NCBI RefSeq assembly: GCF_000526635.1
Contig: NZ_JAGL01000013.1
Location: forward strand, 1 to 64,000
DNA length: 64,000 bases
Direction of reading: 5' to 3'
From: Aminobacter sp. J41
GTDB lineage: Bacteria > Pseudomonadota > Alphaproteobacteria > Rhizobiales > Rhizobiaceae
Made by a program: the position numbers and the translations under genes. Shown one piece after another: positions 44,098 through 52,881 of the stretch; position 1 is the stretch's first letter, and every line of letters starts with the position of its first letter. The notes under the pieces are model-generated. The model was not told the origin of the DNA and ran no database searches. It was given only the letters and a program-made list of their open reading frames with translations.

Positions 44098-44961
44098 TCA
44101 CAGCGATTGCTGGCAGCATTCGACGAAGGCGCGGACGGCGGCAATGCGCGGACCCGAACGGCCCCACAGCACGCCCGTCTGGCGTACCTCGCCGGCATCG
44201 AGACAGATCTTCTGCAGCCTGAGACCTTCCGGCCAGGGGGGCGCCCAGTCTGGTACAATGGCAAGGCCGAGACCGCGGTCGACGAGGGCGGCAATCGCAT
44301 CCAGCGCATCGAGTTCCAGCCATTCCCGCAGCTTCAGCCCTTGCTTGCGCAGATAGCGATCGACGATCTGCCCGCCCCACTGGTTGCGGTCGTAGCGGAT
44401 GAAGGGTGCCTGCGTCAGTGCCGCATGCGGATCCTCAATCGGCGTGTCCTCCGGCGCAATGAGCACCAGCGGCTCGTCGCGCAGGGTCAGCCATTCGTGG
44501 GACTTCGGAATGGGGAAATGCGGGCGCACAAGGATGGCGGCGTCACATTCGCCTGCCAGCAGCGCGTGGTAGAGGTCAACCGAGGCGCCGGGGCGGACAA
44601 AAACCTCGATACGCGGAAAGTTCTGGCCAAGCGTGGCGAGAATGGCGGGCAGCAGTCCGGTCAGCGCTGTGGCCGTCGCGCCGAGACGCAGTTGCCCGGC
44701 CGGCATGTCATTGGCTGCTGCTGCCTTCAGTGCGCGCGTTGCTTCAAGCAAGGCATGAGCCTCGGCCAGCACCGCAAGGCCGGAGGCAGTGGGTCGCACG
44801 GTGCGTCCGGTGCGGCTTACCAGCGAGTGTCCAAGCTCAGCCTCAAGCGCGCGCAGCCGCTGGGCGACAGCGGCAGGTGTCAGGTTCAGGCGACGGGCGG
44901 CCTCGGCAATCGAGCCGCAACTCGCAACCGTCACGAAGCTTTCAAGGAAGCGGGTGTCCAT
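44098..44961 (-). CDS. LysR-family transcriptional regulator
   Basis: The 287-residue protein has the LysR winged helix at residues 1-60 (FLESFVTVASCGSIAEAARR, LNLTPAAVAQRLRALEAELG) and a periplasmic-binding-like effector domain after residue 90 (LRLGATATALTGLLPAILAT, GLGLAIVPDWAPPWPEGL). It diverges from the aminotransferase gene at 45077 and is convergent with the MFS gene. A LysR-type T-N11-A dyad (TATC-N7-GATA) at 44975-44989 lies 14 bp before its start, so it probably controls itself and the aminotransferase. The effector is unknown. Confidence 0.9.
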   Translation of the reverse strand: MDTRFLESFVTVASCGSIAEAARRLNLTPAAVAQRLRALEAELGHSLVSRTGRTVRPTASGLAVLAEAHALLEATRALKAAAANDMPAGQLRLGATATALTGLLPAILATLGQNFPRIEVFVRPGASVDLYHALLAGECDAAILVRPHFPIPKSHEWLTLRDEPLVLIAPEDTPIEDPHAALTQAPFIRYDRNQWGGQIVDRYLRKQGLKLREWLELDALDAIAALVDRGLGLAIVPDWAPPWPEGLRLQKICLDAGEVRQTGVLWGRSGPRIAAVRAFVECCQQSL

Positions 44962-44974
44962 CTTCTACAAAAAC

Positions 44975-44989
44975 TATCGTTTGAAGATA
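44975..44989. promoter_or_regulatory. LysR-type binding site between LysR and aminotransferase genes
   Basis: TATCGTTTGAAGATA is a dyad TATC-N7-GATA that contains a T-N11-A core (T at 44977, A at 44989), the usual LysR box. It sits in the 115-bp divergent spacer. Confidence 0.5.
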
Positions 44990-45076
44990 TGAAAAGCAAC
45001 ATTTTACAACTGATCGTCGTCGTCTATCAGGAGATGGACAACGCGCATGTCGCGGCAGCAGATCAGGAGATGACAG

Positions 45077-46291
45077 GTGTCGATCGAAGAGAAGTTCAGC
45101 AGGCTGGGAACCGACAATGCGCCGGGCCAGGAAGTGCGCCAGAGCGCCGCGGGCATCGAGGCGCTGATGCGCGGTGAAAAGCTCGAAGGCAAGCCGGTCG
45201 ACTTTTCGCATGGCGACGTCGACGCGTTTCTGCCGACGCCGGGCTCGTTCGAGGTGTTCTCGGCCGGCTACGCATTAGGTGGCAAGCAGGCCTACACCGA
45301 GTACCGCGGCGACTACGGAATCCGTGAGCTGCTAGCCGAACGTCTGGCTTCATTTACCGGCGCGCCGGTAAACGCCCGCGACGGCCTCATCATTACGCCG
45401 GGCACGCAGGGCGCACTGTTCCTTGCGATCGCCTGCACCACGGCGCGCGGCGACAAGGTCGCGATCATGCAGCCGGACTACTTTGCGAACCGCAAGCTGG
45501 TCGAGTTCTTCGAAGGCGAGATGATTCCGGTCCAGCTCGACTACGTCAATGCAGGCAACAATGCCGGCATCAACCTCGGCGAACTCGAGGATGCCTTCAA
45601 GGCGGGGGCCAAGGTGTTCCTGTTCTCGAACCCGAACAATCCGGCAGGCGTCGTCTATTCTGCCGATGAAATCGCGAAGATTGCCCAGCTCGCTGAGCGC
45701 TACGGGGCGACTGTCATCGTGGACCAGCTCTATTCGCGTCTGCTCTACACCAGTGCCACCTACACGCATCTGCGCGCCGGCAACATCGATCCTGAGAACG
45801 TGATTACCATCATGGGCCCGTCGAAGACGGAGTCGCTCAGCGGCTACCGCCTCGGCGTAGCGTTCGGCTCGAAGAAGCTCATCAACCGCATGGAGAAGCT
45901 GCAGGCAATCGTCTCGCTGCGCGCGGCAGGCTATAGCCAGGCCGTGCTTCGCACCTGGTTTGCCGAGCCGGAAGGCTGGATGGACGAGCGCATCCGCCTG
46001 CACCAGGCGATCCGCGATGACCTGCTTACCGTACTGCGGGGTTGCGAAGGGGTATTCGCCCGCACGCCGCAGGCGGGCAGCTATCTGTTCCCGCGTCTGC
46101 CGAAGCTTGACGTTTCCTATGCCGACTTCATCAAGATCCTGCGCCTGCAGGCAGGCGTGTCGGTTACGCCGGGTACCGAGTTCAGCCCGCACTGCGCCGA
46201 CAGCATTCGCTTCAACTTCTCGCAGGATCATCAGGCGGCTGTCGCAGCCGTCGAGCGTCTGGTTACGCTGGTCGAGCGCTACCGCGCCTGA
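45077..46291 (+). CDS. Class I/II PLP-dependent aminotransferase
   Basis: The 404-residue fold-type I aminotransferase carries FSNPNNPAGVVYSADEIAKI (substrate/PLP region), VIVDQLYSRLLYT with the PLP-ring aspartate and tyrosine, the Schiff-base lysine in GPSKTESLSGYRLGVAFGS near residue 254, and the carboxylate-binding arginine in CADSIRFNFSQD near the C-terminus. The start is a GTG at 45077 with AGGAG seven bases upstream. It is of the aspartate/aromatic aminotransferase class, but specificity cannot be given. The LysR regulator is divergent. A GC-rich hairpin follows at 46319-46345. Confidence 0.9.
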   Translation: MSIEEKFSRLGTDNAPGQEVRQSAAGIEALMRGEKLEGKPVDFSHGDVDAFLPTPGSFEVFSAGYALGGKQAYTEYRGDYGIRELLAERLASFTGAPVNARDGLIITPGTQGALFLAIACTTARGDKVAIMQPDYFANRKLVEFFEGEMIPVQLDYVNAGNNAGINLGELEDAFKAGAKVFLFSNPNNPAGVVYSADEIAKIAQLAERYGATVIVDQLYSRLLYTSATYTHLRAGNIDPENVITIMGPSKTESLSGYRLGVAFGSKKLINRMEKLQAIVSLRAAGYSQAVLRTWFAEPEGWMDERIRLHQAIRDDLLTVLRGCEGVFARTPQAGSYLFPRLPKLDVSYADFIKILRLQAGVSVTPGTEFSPHCADSIRFNFSQDHQAAVAAVERLVTLVERYRA

Positions 46292-46318
46292 TTTTTTGGT
46301 CCTTCCCTGTGAGGTCAG

Positions 46319-46352
46319 CGCCCTTGCGAGAGCCTCGCGGGGGCGTTGATTT
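46319..46352 (+). terminator. Hairpin after the aminotransferase gene
   Basis: CGCCC-TT-GCGAG and CTCGC-GGGGGCG pair around the loop AGC, followed by TTGATTTATG. It lies 28 bases after the stop. The T-run is short, so efficiency is uncertain. The remaining 110 bp to the next gene hold no other clear element. Confidence 0.6.
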
Positions 46353-46461
46353 ATGTGCGCCAGCCGGTGAAACTGCGGTCAGGCAGGTGGGGAACCTGCA
46401 TCGCCAGCATTCATCAGCCGGTTCTTTCCGAGCCGGCTGCAGCAGCACAAAGGATTTGCCC

Positions 46462-47031
46462 ATGACCGAGCGCGCCATCAGCCGGTTCCCGGTGCCCAAG
46501 CTCGAGGACCTTCCCGAGGATATCCGTGAACGCATCATGGCGGTGCAGGAAAAGTCGGGCTTCATCCCGAACGTGTTTCTGGCTCTCGCGGACCGCCCGG
46601 ACGAGTTCCGCGCCTTCTTCGCCTATCACGACGCGCTGATGGATAAGCCCGGCAACCTCACTAAGGCCGAGCGCGAGATGATCGTGGTGGCGACGAGTGC
46701 CGCCAACCAGTGCCAGTACTGCGTGATCGCACATGGCGCGATCCTGCGCATCCGTGCCAAGAACCCGCTGATTGCCGATCAGGTCGCGATCAACTACCGC
46801 AAGGCCGACATTACCCAGCGACAGAAGGCGATGCTCGACTTCGCCATGAAGGTTTCGACCCGTGCTTCCGAGGTCGGCGACGAGGACTTCGAGATGCTGA
46901 ATCAGCACGGCTTCACCGAGGAGGACATCTGGGACATCATGGCGATCACCGCTTTCTTCGGCATGTCGAACCGGATTGCCAACGTCACCAGCATGCGCCC
47001 GAATGACGAGTTCTACACGCTCGGCCGGTAA
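46462..47031 (+). CDS. Carboxymuconolactone decarboxylase/AhpD-like peroxidase-related protein
   Basis: The 189-residue protein belongs to the uncharacterised peroxidase-related group of the AhpD/CMD superfamily. The redox pair is seen in SAANQCQYCVIAHGAILR (CxxC with a following histidine), as in AhpD. The N-terminal stretch VQEKSGFIPNVFLALADRPD and the C-terminal NRIANVTSMRPNDEFYTLGR are group hallmarks. The ATG at 46462 follows AAAGGATTTGCCC; the longer frame to 46309 overlaps the hairpin and is less likely. It should be a cytoplasmic all-helical oligomer involved in peroxide or thiol chemistry; the substrate is unknown. Confidence 0.88.
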   Translation: MTERAISRFPVPKLEDLPEDIRERIMAVQEKSGFIPNVFLALADRPDEFRAFFAYHDALMDKPGNLTKAEREMIVVATSAANQCQYCVIAHGAILRIRAKNPLIADQVAINYRKADITQRQKAMLDFAMKVSTRASEVGDEDFEMLNQHGFTEEDIWDIMAITAFFGMSNRIANVTSMRPNDEFYTLGR

Positions 47032-47126
47032 GGCAGAGGGCCATTCAAGGTGAATCGAACGGGCGGCCTTGAAACTGAAAAGTTCTGAAACTAGCTCGAT
47101 ATGCGCGGCGCCTTCTGGGCCGCGCC

Positions 47127-47154
47127 CCGCATCGGTCCGGCCGGACCGGTGCGG
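47127..47154. repeat. 28-bp near-perfect inverted repeat
   Basis: CCGCATCGGTCCGG and CCGGACCGGTGCGG face each other with no loop and a single T/G wobble position. It lies 96 bp after the AhpD-like gene stop and 41 bp before the small ORF at 47196. It may be a terminator lacking a T-run or a regulator site. Confidence 0.6.
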
Positions 47155-47195
47155 CGGAACCTCTCAATGATTGTTTGTCCTTCAGGGAGAACGAT

Positions 47196-47288
47196 ATGAA
47201 GTTCCATCATTGCTGCGACCGCTTCCACGCAGACTTCGCGCATCGACCATGTCGAACGTTCACCGCCGCTTCAGCGCTGGTGATGTGA
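47196..47288 (+). CDS. 30-codon ORF with a strong ribosome site, possible leader peptide
   Basis: ATG at 47196 is preceded by CAGGGAGAACGAT, one of the best Shine-Dalgarno sites in this stretch. The frame encodes 30 residues rich in histidine, cysteine and phenylalanine (start KFHHCCDRFHADFAHRPCR) and ends in TGA at 47286-47288. It lies 72 bp before the 78-residue gene. The composition could bind metal, but the peptide may also be a leader or chance. No family known. Confidence 0.3.
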   Translation: MKFHHCCDRFHADFAHRPCRTFTAASALVM

Positions 47289-47360
47289 CCCCGCCACCGA
47301 CGGAAACTGCAGGCTCTGCTTTCGAGGGAGAAGCATAGAGTACGCTGATCGGAGTTTGAC

Positions 47361-47597
47361 ATGAGCATGATGCCACGCTTTGACCAGGTGCCGACCCCCA
47401 ACCACCCGCCGAGCGAATTTCTCTCGCATGACGCTGAGGCGCGCGAGGTGATCAAGCCGATGATTGATTTCATGCTCGACAGCCTGGCGCGCGCGGGGTG
47501 GGATCCGCGCACGGCGGCTTCGGCGATGATGTTCCACGCCGCTGCGCGCGTGTCCTCCTTCTCCATGGGTGAAGCAAGCCGGCAGCCCGCGGGATGA
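47361..47597 (+). CDS. Small protein of unknown function, 78 residues
   Basis: ATG at 47361 follows GATCGGAGTTTGAC and opens a 78-codon frame. The product is soluble and helical, starting SMMPRFDQVPTPNHPPSEFL and continuing with the helix REVIKPMIDFMLDSLARAGW. There is no signal peptide or membrane helix. Codon use fits the surrounding genes, and the coding pattern is better here than in the opposite strand. It is not a family that I recognise. It stands alone between the AhpD-like gene and the NEW3 gene. Confidence 0.55.
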   Translation: MSMMPRFDQVPTPNHPPSEFLSHDAEAREVIKPMIDFMLDSLARAGWDPRTAASAMMFHAAARVSSFSMGEASRQPAG

Positions 47598-47751
47598 TGA
47601 AGGTCCGTCGGACGTCGTAACTGCAAGTCAATACCATGCCGCGCCACGCATGCCCGCTTCTGTTCTGGCAATCCCGCCCGTCCAGAGAAGGGCGAAGCGT
47701 GCCTGCGCGGCCCACTGATTTTTCGCACATCAACGAAAATGGGAGAGAACG

Positions 47752-48945
47752 ATGACAACCAAGTCGGGATCGCTTTTGGCTGTGACCTCTCTTGTGACGA
47801 TTCTGCTCGCGGCCGTGCCGGCCGGCGCGCAGGAGGCAGGAACGGGGGAGGCGCTGAAGGGTTTCTGGCTGACCACATCCTATCCGGAACTGGCGATCAA
47901 GCCGGGTGAGACCCATACCCTCTCGCTATCGCTGCGCAACGAGAACCTGCCGCCGCAGCGTGCCTCGATCGAGGTGGCCGGCGTGCCGGAAGGGTGGGAG
48001 TGGGCGCTGAAAGGCGGCGGCAAGGAAGTGTCGGCCGCGATGGTCTCGCCGGATTCCACGGAACGGCTGTCGCTTGAACTGACCCCGCCGCAGGACGCGG
48101 CTACCTCAGAGGCCTACAACATTGAGGTGAAGGCCCGCACGGCGACCGACACCGTTATACTGCCGCTGACCGTGAGGCTGTCGGGCTCAGAGACGGCGTC
48201 TTCCGGGCTGTCGCTTGATCCGGAACTCCCTGGCCTTCGCGGCACCTCGCGCTCCACCTTCTCCTTCAAGATCAAGGTGAAAAATGAAGGCGCCGAGGAC
48301 GGCCTGTTCAATCTCGCCGCCAGCGTTCCGGCCGGCTTCAATACCCGCTTCAAGAAGGGCTATGGCTCTGAGGAGATCACCGGCGTGCCGATCGCTGCGG
48401 GCGCGACCGAGACGGTGACGATGGAAGTCATTCCGGCGCGCAATGCTGCAGCCGGTCGCTATGATGTCGGGCTTGAGGTTTCGGGCAACGGCATCGCAGA
48501 GTCGACGCAGGTGAGCCTCGAGATCACCGGCGAGCCGCAGCTGCGCCTGGTAGGCCCGCAGGAGCGCCTGTCCGGTGAAGCCGTCGCCGGCAAGGAAACC
48601 AGCTTCGCGTTTACTGTCGTCAACGCCGGCACCGCGCCGGCCTCTGGCATCGAAATGGCCGCGACACCGCCGACCGGCTGGAACGTCGAATTCGACCCCA
48701 AGGAGCTTGGCCAGCTTGCGCCAAACTCCACCGCGGAAGTCAACGTGAAGATCACGCCGTCGGAGAAGGCGGTGGCCGGCGACTACATGGTCTCGCTGCG
48801 CGCGGAAAATGACACCGTGTCCGAAAGCGTGCAGTTCCGCACCACCGTCCGCACCTCGACCATGTGGGGCGCCGCCGGCCTCGGCATCATTGCTGCCGCC
48901 GCGCTGATCCTCGGCGGCGCCGTGACGAGGTATGGCCGGCGATGA
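47752..48945 (+). CDS. Secreted, membrane-anchored NEW3-domain protein of an ABC-2 system
   Basis: The 397-residue protein has a signal peptide over about residues 1-26 (cleavage after VPAGA), three consecutive Ig-like NEW3 (alpha-galactosidase-associated, COG1470) domains at roughly 40-135, 155-260 and 262-365, and one C-terminal membrane helix (GAAGLGIIAAAALILGGAV) ending in RYGRR. Repeating phrases such as VPEGWEW, VPAGFNTRF and PPTGWNVEF, each starting a domain's second half, show the repeats. It should sit in the periplasm anchored to the inner membrane. Its stop overlaps the ATPase start (ATGA). Such proteins accompany ABC-2 ATPase/permease pairs in many bacteria, but the transported substance is unknown. 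Confidence 0.87.
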   Translation: MTTKSGSLLAVTSLVTILLAAVPAGAQEAGTGEALKGFWLTTSYPELAIKPGETHTLSLSLRNENLPPQRASIEVAGVPEGWEWALKGGGKEVSAAMVSPDSTERLSLELTPPQDAATSEAYNIEVKARTATDTVILPLTVRLSGSETASSGLSLDPELPGLRGTSRSTFSFKIKVKNEGAEDGLFNLAASVPAGFNTRFKKGYGSEEITGVPIAAGATETVTMEVIPARNAAAGRYDVGLEVSGNGIAESTQVSLEITGEPQLRLVGPQERLSGEAVAGKETSFAFTVVNAGTAPASGIEMAATPPTGWNVEFDPKELGQLAPNSTAEVNVKITPSEKAVAGDYMVSLRAENDTVSESVQFRTTVRTSTMWGAAGLGIIAAAALILGGAVTRYGRR

Positions 48946-49880
48946 GCGAAATCGTTCTTGAGGCGAAAGGCCTGACGAAGAAATACGGCAACTTCGCCGC
49001 CGTTTCTGGCATCGACCTCAGCGTCAGCAAGGGCGAGGTTATCGGCCTGCTCGGTCCCAACGGCGCGGGCAAGACGACGACGATCCTGATGCTGCTTGGG
49101 CTCACCGAGGCGACCGAAGGCACCGTCAACATCCTCGGCAAGGACCCGCTGCGACAGCCGCTCGAGGTCAAGCGCGAGGTGGGGTATCTCCCAGACGCCG
49201 TCGGCTTCTACGACCTGATGACGGGGCGCGAGAACCTGCGCTTTACGGCGAAGCTCTCCGGCATGAGCCGGGAGGAGGCCGAGAAGCGGATTGCGGACGC
49301 GCTTGCCACCGTGCGGCTCAGCGAGGTTGCTGACCGCCGCGTGGCCACCTATTCGCGCGGCATGCGCCAGCGTCTGGGCATCGCCGAACTGATCATGCGC
49401 GAATGCAAGGTCGCAATCCTCGACGAGCCGACCTCGGGCCTCGACCCGCAGTCTACCTATGACCTCCTCAACCTCATACAAGAGCTGTCGCAGGGCGGCA
49501 TGACGATCCTTCTGTCCTCGCACATGCTGGACGTGGTGCAGTCAATCTGCACGCGGGTCGCGCTGTTCCATCGCGGCCGCATCGGCTTCTTCGGCACGAT
49601 CGAGGAACTTGCGGCGCGGATCGGCCGCGGCTCCTTCGTCATCGACGTCGAGGCGGATGGGGCCGACCTGCAGAACGTCGGCGCGCAGATCTCCGGGGTA
49701 TCCTCCGTGCAGCGGCAGCCCGACGGACGCTGGCAGGTCGAGGCGGCACACGACGTGCGCCCGGACCTCGCCCGCCTGATCGTTTCGGCGGGCGGATCGC
49801 TGAAGAACCTCGACCTCAGGAGGGCGCGCCTCGACGAGGCCTACGACCAGTATTTCAGGGAGCTTGCACATGCCGCGTGA
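48942..49880 (+). CDS. ABC transporter ATP-binding protein (ABC-2/NosF-like)
   Basis: The 312-residue ATPase has Walker A GPNGAGKTTTILMLLGL near residue 38, the signature YSRGMRQRLGIAELIM near residue 135 and Walker B CKVAILDEPTSGLDP, followed by LLSSHMLDVVQSICTRV. The C-terminal 90 residues resemble the accessory domain of ABC-2 type ATPases such as NosF and CcmA-like drug exporters. I used the ATG at 48942 overlapping the NEW3 stop. It overlaps the permease start by 11 bp. Confidence 0.92.
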   Translation: MSEIVLEAKGLTKKYGNFAAVSGIDLSVSKGEVIGLLGPNGAGKTTTILMLLGLTEATEGTVNILGKDPLRQPLEVKREVGYLPDAVGFYDLMTGRENLRFTAKLSGMSREEAEKRIADALATVRLSEVADRRVATYSRGMRQRLGIAELIMRECKVAILDEPTSGLDPQSTYDLLNLIQELSQGGMTILLSSHMLDVVQSICTRVALFHRGRIGFFGTIEELAARIGRGSFVIDVEADGADLQNVGAQISGVSSVQRQPDGRWQVEAAHDVRPDLARLIVSAGGSLKNLDLRRARLDEAYDQYFRELAHAA

Positions 49881-50820
49881 AGGTTCACCGTTCAAGGGCG
49901 TCGGCATCGTCGCCCTCAAGGAGGCGGCCGACCACATGTCGAGCGCCCGCATGCATCTGGTGATGCTGCTGGTGTTGTTGACGGCAATCGCCGCCGCCTG
50001 GGGTGCCATCGACCGTATCCGCGACACGACGGCGGAAGACGCCTATCTGTTCCTCAAGCTGTTCACGGTCGCGCGCGAGCCGCTGCCGTCGTTCGCTGCC
50101 TTCCTCGGCTTCCTGCTGCCGCTGGTGGCGATCAGCCTCGGCTTCGACGCAGTCAATGGCGAGTTCAACCGGCGCACCATGAGCCGGCTGCTCGCACAGC
50201 CGGTTTATCGCGATGCGATCCTCTTCGGCAAATTCCTTGGCGGGCTTCTCGTCATCGCGATCGCGTTGCTGACCTTGTGGCTGCTGACCGTGGGCCTTGG
50301 CATCCTGACGCTCGGCCTCCCGCCCTCGGGGGCAGACATCGTCCGCAGCGTGTTCTGGCTGATTGCGACGCTGTTCTATGCGGGCGTGTGGCTGGCGCTG
50401 GCGATCTCGTTCTCGACGGTCATCCGCACGCCGGCGACCTCGGCCCTCGCAGCGCTCAGCGTCTGGCTGATCCTGACCTTCTTCTGGGGCATGATCGCGC
50501 CGCTGCTGGCGAGCCTCCAGCCGGTTGATCCGTTCGATCCGGTCAGCATCGTCAATCAGTACGAGCTGCAGCAGTCGATCGCTCGGTTCTCACCGCAGAC
50601 ACTCTACAGCGAGATCACCGGACTGCTGCTGAACCCGTCGGCGCGCTCGGTTGGCCCGCTCTTCATGCACCAGCTGCAGGGCGCTGTCATTGGCGCGCCG
50701 TTGCCGACGATGGAGAGCGTCATGATCGTCTGGCCGCAGATCTCCTGCATGGTCGCCGCCATGCTGGTGCTGTTCACGCTGGCCTATGTCGTGTTCCAGC
50801 GCCAGGAGGTGAGGGCATAG
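49870..50820 (+). CDS. ABC-2 type permease (NosY-like)
   Basis: The 316-residue protein has about six membrane helices, among them LVMLLVLLTAIAAAWGAI (near residues 29-46), AAFLGFLLPLVAISLGF and LVIAIALLTLWLLTVGLGI. The polar segment FDAVNGEFNRRTMSRLLAQP after helix 2 is the ABC-2 hallmark also seen in NosY. It is the last gene of the three-gene operon. The system could export or act mechanically on a substrate presented to the NEW3 protein. A nitrous-oxide reductase role is not supported, as no nos genes are near. Confidence 0.87.
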   Translation: MPREGSPFKGVGIVALKEAADHMSSARMHLVMLLVLLTAIAAAWGAIDRIRDTTAEDAYLFLKLFTVAREPLPSFAAFLGFLLPLVAISLGFDAVNGEFNRRTMSRLLAQPVYRDAILFGKFLGGLLVIAIALLTLWLLTVGLGILTLGLPPSGADIVRSVFWLIATLFYAGVWLALAISFSTVIRTPATSALAALSVWLILTFFWGMIAPLLASLQPVDPFDPVSIVNQYELQQSIARFSPQTLYSEITGLLLNPSARSVGPLFMHQLQGAVIGAPLPTMESVMIVWPQISCMVAAMLVLFTLAYVVFQRQEVRA

Positions 50821-50825
50821 CTCGC

Positions 50826-51323
50826 CTAGCGGGACAGGCGGCCTTCGTCGTCAATGACGGTAAGCCGTGCTGGGGCGCCCGCGCCCCAGCGCCACACCAC
50901 GAGGTTGAGGTCCTCCGGCGTCGCGCCCTTCGCGAAACTGCGTACCAGCAGCCCGTGATAGCCGGCCTCGACAAGTTCGCGCGCAAACGCCTGCGTGCGC
51001 GCCTCTCCCCTAATCCGCATCTGGTCGCGCCAGGTCGTATCGGCGAGACCCACGGCATCCATGCCGAAAACATCAAGTGCGTCGTCGTCGCGGCTGTCGA
51101 AGACGTTGCCGATGTCGGCGTCGTAGGAGACGAGCGTTGTCGGTTGCAGGCTGCCGGCCTGGTTGGCCTCGCGCAGCGCGGTCATGATGCTCAGCGAGAG
51201 GTAGAGGGCGGGCGTGCCCTTGCGGTTGAAGCGTCCGCCATACAGTTCAGCGCCTCGGCCGGACAGCGGCTCGCGCGCGTAGACGGGATTGATCGCCCGG
51301 TAGAGGGTGCCTTGATAACGCAA
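50826..51323 (-). CDS. RES-domain toxin (NAD-degrading type) of a toxin-antitoxin pair
   Basis: The 165-residue protein is a RES-domain toxin. Family landmarks are GTLYRAINPVYA with the first arginine, GGRFNRKGTPALYLS, and SIMTALRE with the conserved glutamate; later DTTWRDQMR and YHGLLVRSFA. Known RES toxins such as MbcT and Res of Pseudomonas putida destroy NAD+ and stop growth. The start is not certain: the antitoxin stop at 51332-51334 is 8 bp upstream of a TTG at 51323, which fits a coupled start; longer frames to 51455 read through the antitoxin. It is downstream of its antitoxin, as usual for this family. Confidence 0.85.
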   Translation of the reverse strand: MRYQGTLYRAINPVYAREPLSGRGAELYGGRFNRKGTPALYLSLSIMTALREANQAGSLQPTTLVSYDADIGNVFDSRDDDALDVFGMDAVGLADTTWRDQMRIRGEARTQAFARELVEAGYHGLLVRSFAKGATPEDLNLVVWRWGAGAPARLTVIDDEGRLSR

Positions 51324-51331
51324 GGGGCGGC

Positions 51332-51682
51332 TCAGGCGTGAACGCCGGCGTCGACGGCGTCGATATAGTCGAGCACCTCGTTGGCACGTCCCTCGCGCAC
51401 CACCTGCATTGCCGTGAGGCCGGAGAAGCCGGGCAGGGGCTCGGAGCGGTACCACGCATAGGCCATCAGGGCCGACCCGAAGCGCGGCTCGACCTTGTTG
51501 ATGATCTCGGTCACCTCGCGCAGGCGCCGCTGGGTCTTGTCCGAGCGCAGCCGGTCCTTGCGCTGGATGGCGTCCTTGCCGAGGCCCGCGCTGCGGGCGA
51601 TCTCCTCGCTGGTCGTGCGCAGCACTTCCGCGATCTTGCGCGGCGAAAAGATGCCGTCATCTGCGTATTGTGCCAGGCCCAT
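51332..51682 (-). CDS. ParS/MbcA-type antitoxin (Xre/DUF2384) of the RES pair
   Basis: The 116-residue protein has an N-terminal DNA-binding-like helical part (SPRKIAEVLRTTSEEIARSA) and the C-terminal ParS/MbcA toxin-binding domain, with RFGSALMAYAWYRSEPLPGF and TAMQVVREGRANEVLDYI. The PLPGFSGLTAMQ phrase and the late NEVLDYID stretch are the family hallmark. It binds and neutralises the RES toxin and represses their promoter. The ATG at 51682 follows CATGAGGTGATTCC. The promoter upstream carries a 19-bp inverted repeat. Confidence 0.87.
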   Translation of the reverse strand: MGLAQYADDGIFSPRKIAEVLRTTSEEIARSAGLGKDAIQRKDRLRSDKTQRRLREVTEIINKVEPRFGSALMAYAWYRSEPLPGFSGLTAMQVVREGRANEVLDYIDAVDAGVHA

Positions 51683-51699
51683 GGAATCACCTCATGAAA

Positions 51700-51748
51700 A
51701 ATGCCGCTGTTTCTGACGAAATATAGCGTCAGAAACAGCGGCATTCAA
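51700..51748 (-). promoter_or_regulatory. Promoter with 19-bp inverted repeat operator of the RES/ParS operon
   Basis: AATGCCGCTGTTTCTGACG (51700-51718) and CGTCAGAAACAGCGGCATT (51727-51745) are perfectly complementary with an 8-base loop. Read on the minus strand, TTGAAT (51748-51743) and TATATT (51725-51720) make a good -35/-10 pair with a 17-base spacer, and the -10 lies in the loop. The antitoxin probably binds the two arms. It could also fold into a hairpin at the start of the message. Confidence 0.75.
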
Positions 51749-51786
51749 GGAATGAGCTGAGCGGAGGTCGTGGCACCGCGTCGTTG

Positions 51787-52869
<1,083 letters not shown>

Positions 52870-52881
52870 AAGCTGCGTTTC

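Noticed and set aside
46353-46461. Possible riboswitch in the leader of the AhpD-like gene
   Set aside because: No recognisable conserved core of a known riboswitch class (cobalamin, SAM, glycine, TPP); only one hairpin, best read as a terminator of the upstream gene.
47752-50820. Nitrous-oxide reductase (nosDFY) assignment for the ABC-2 operon
   Set aside because: The first gene is a NEW3-domain protein, not the beta-helix protein NosD, and no nosZ or nosL lies near.
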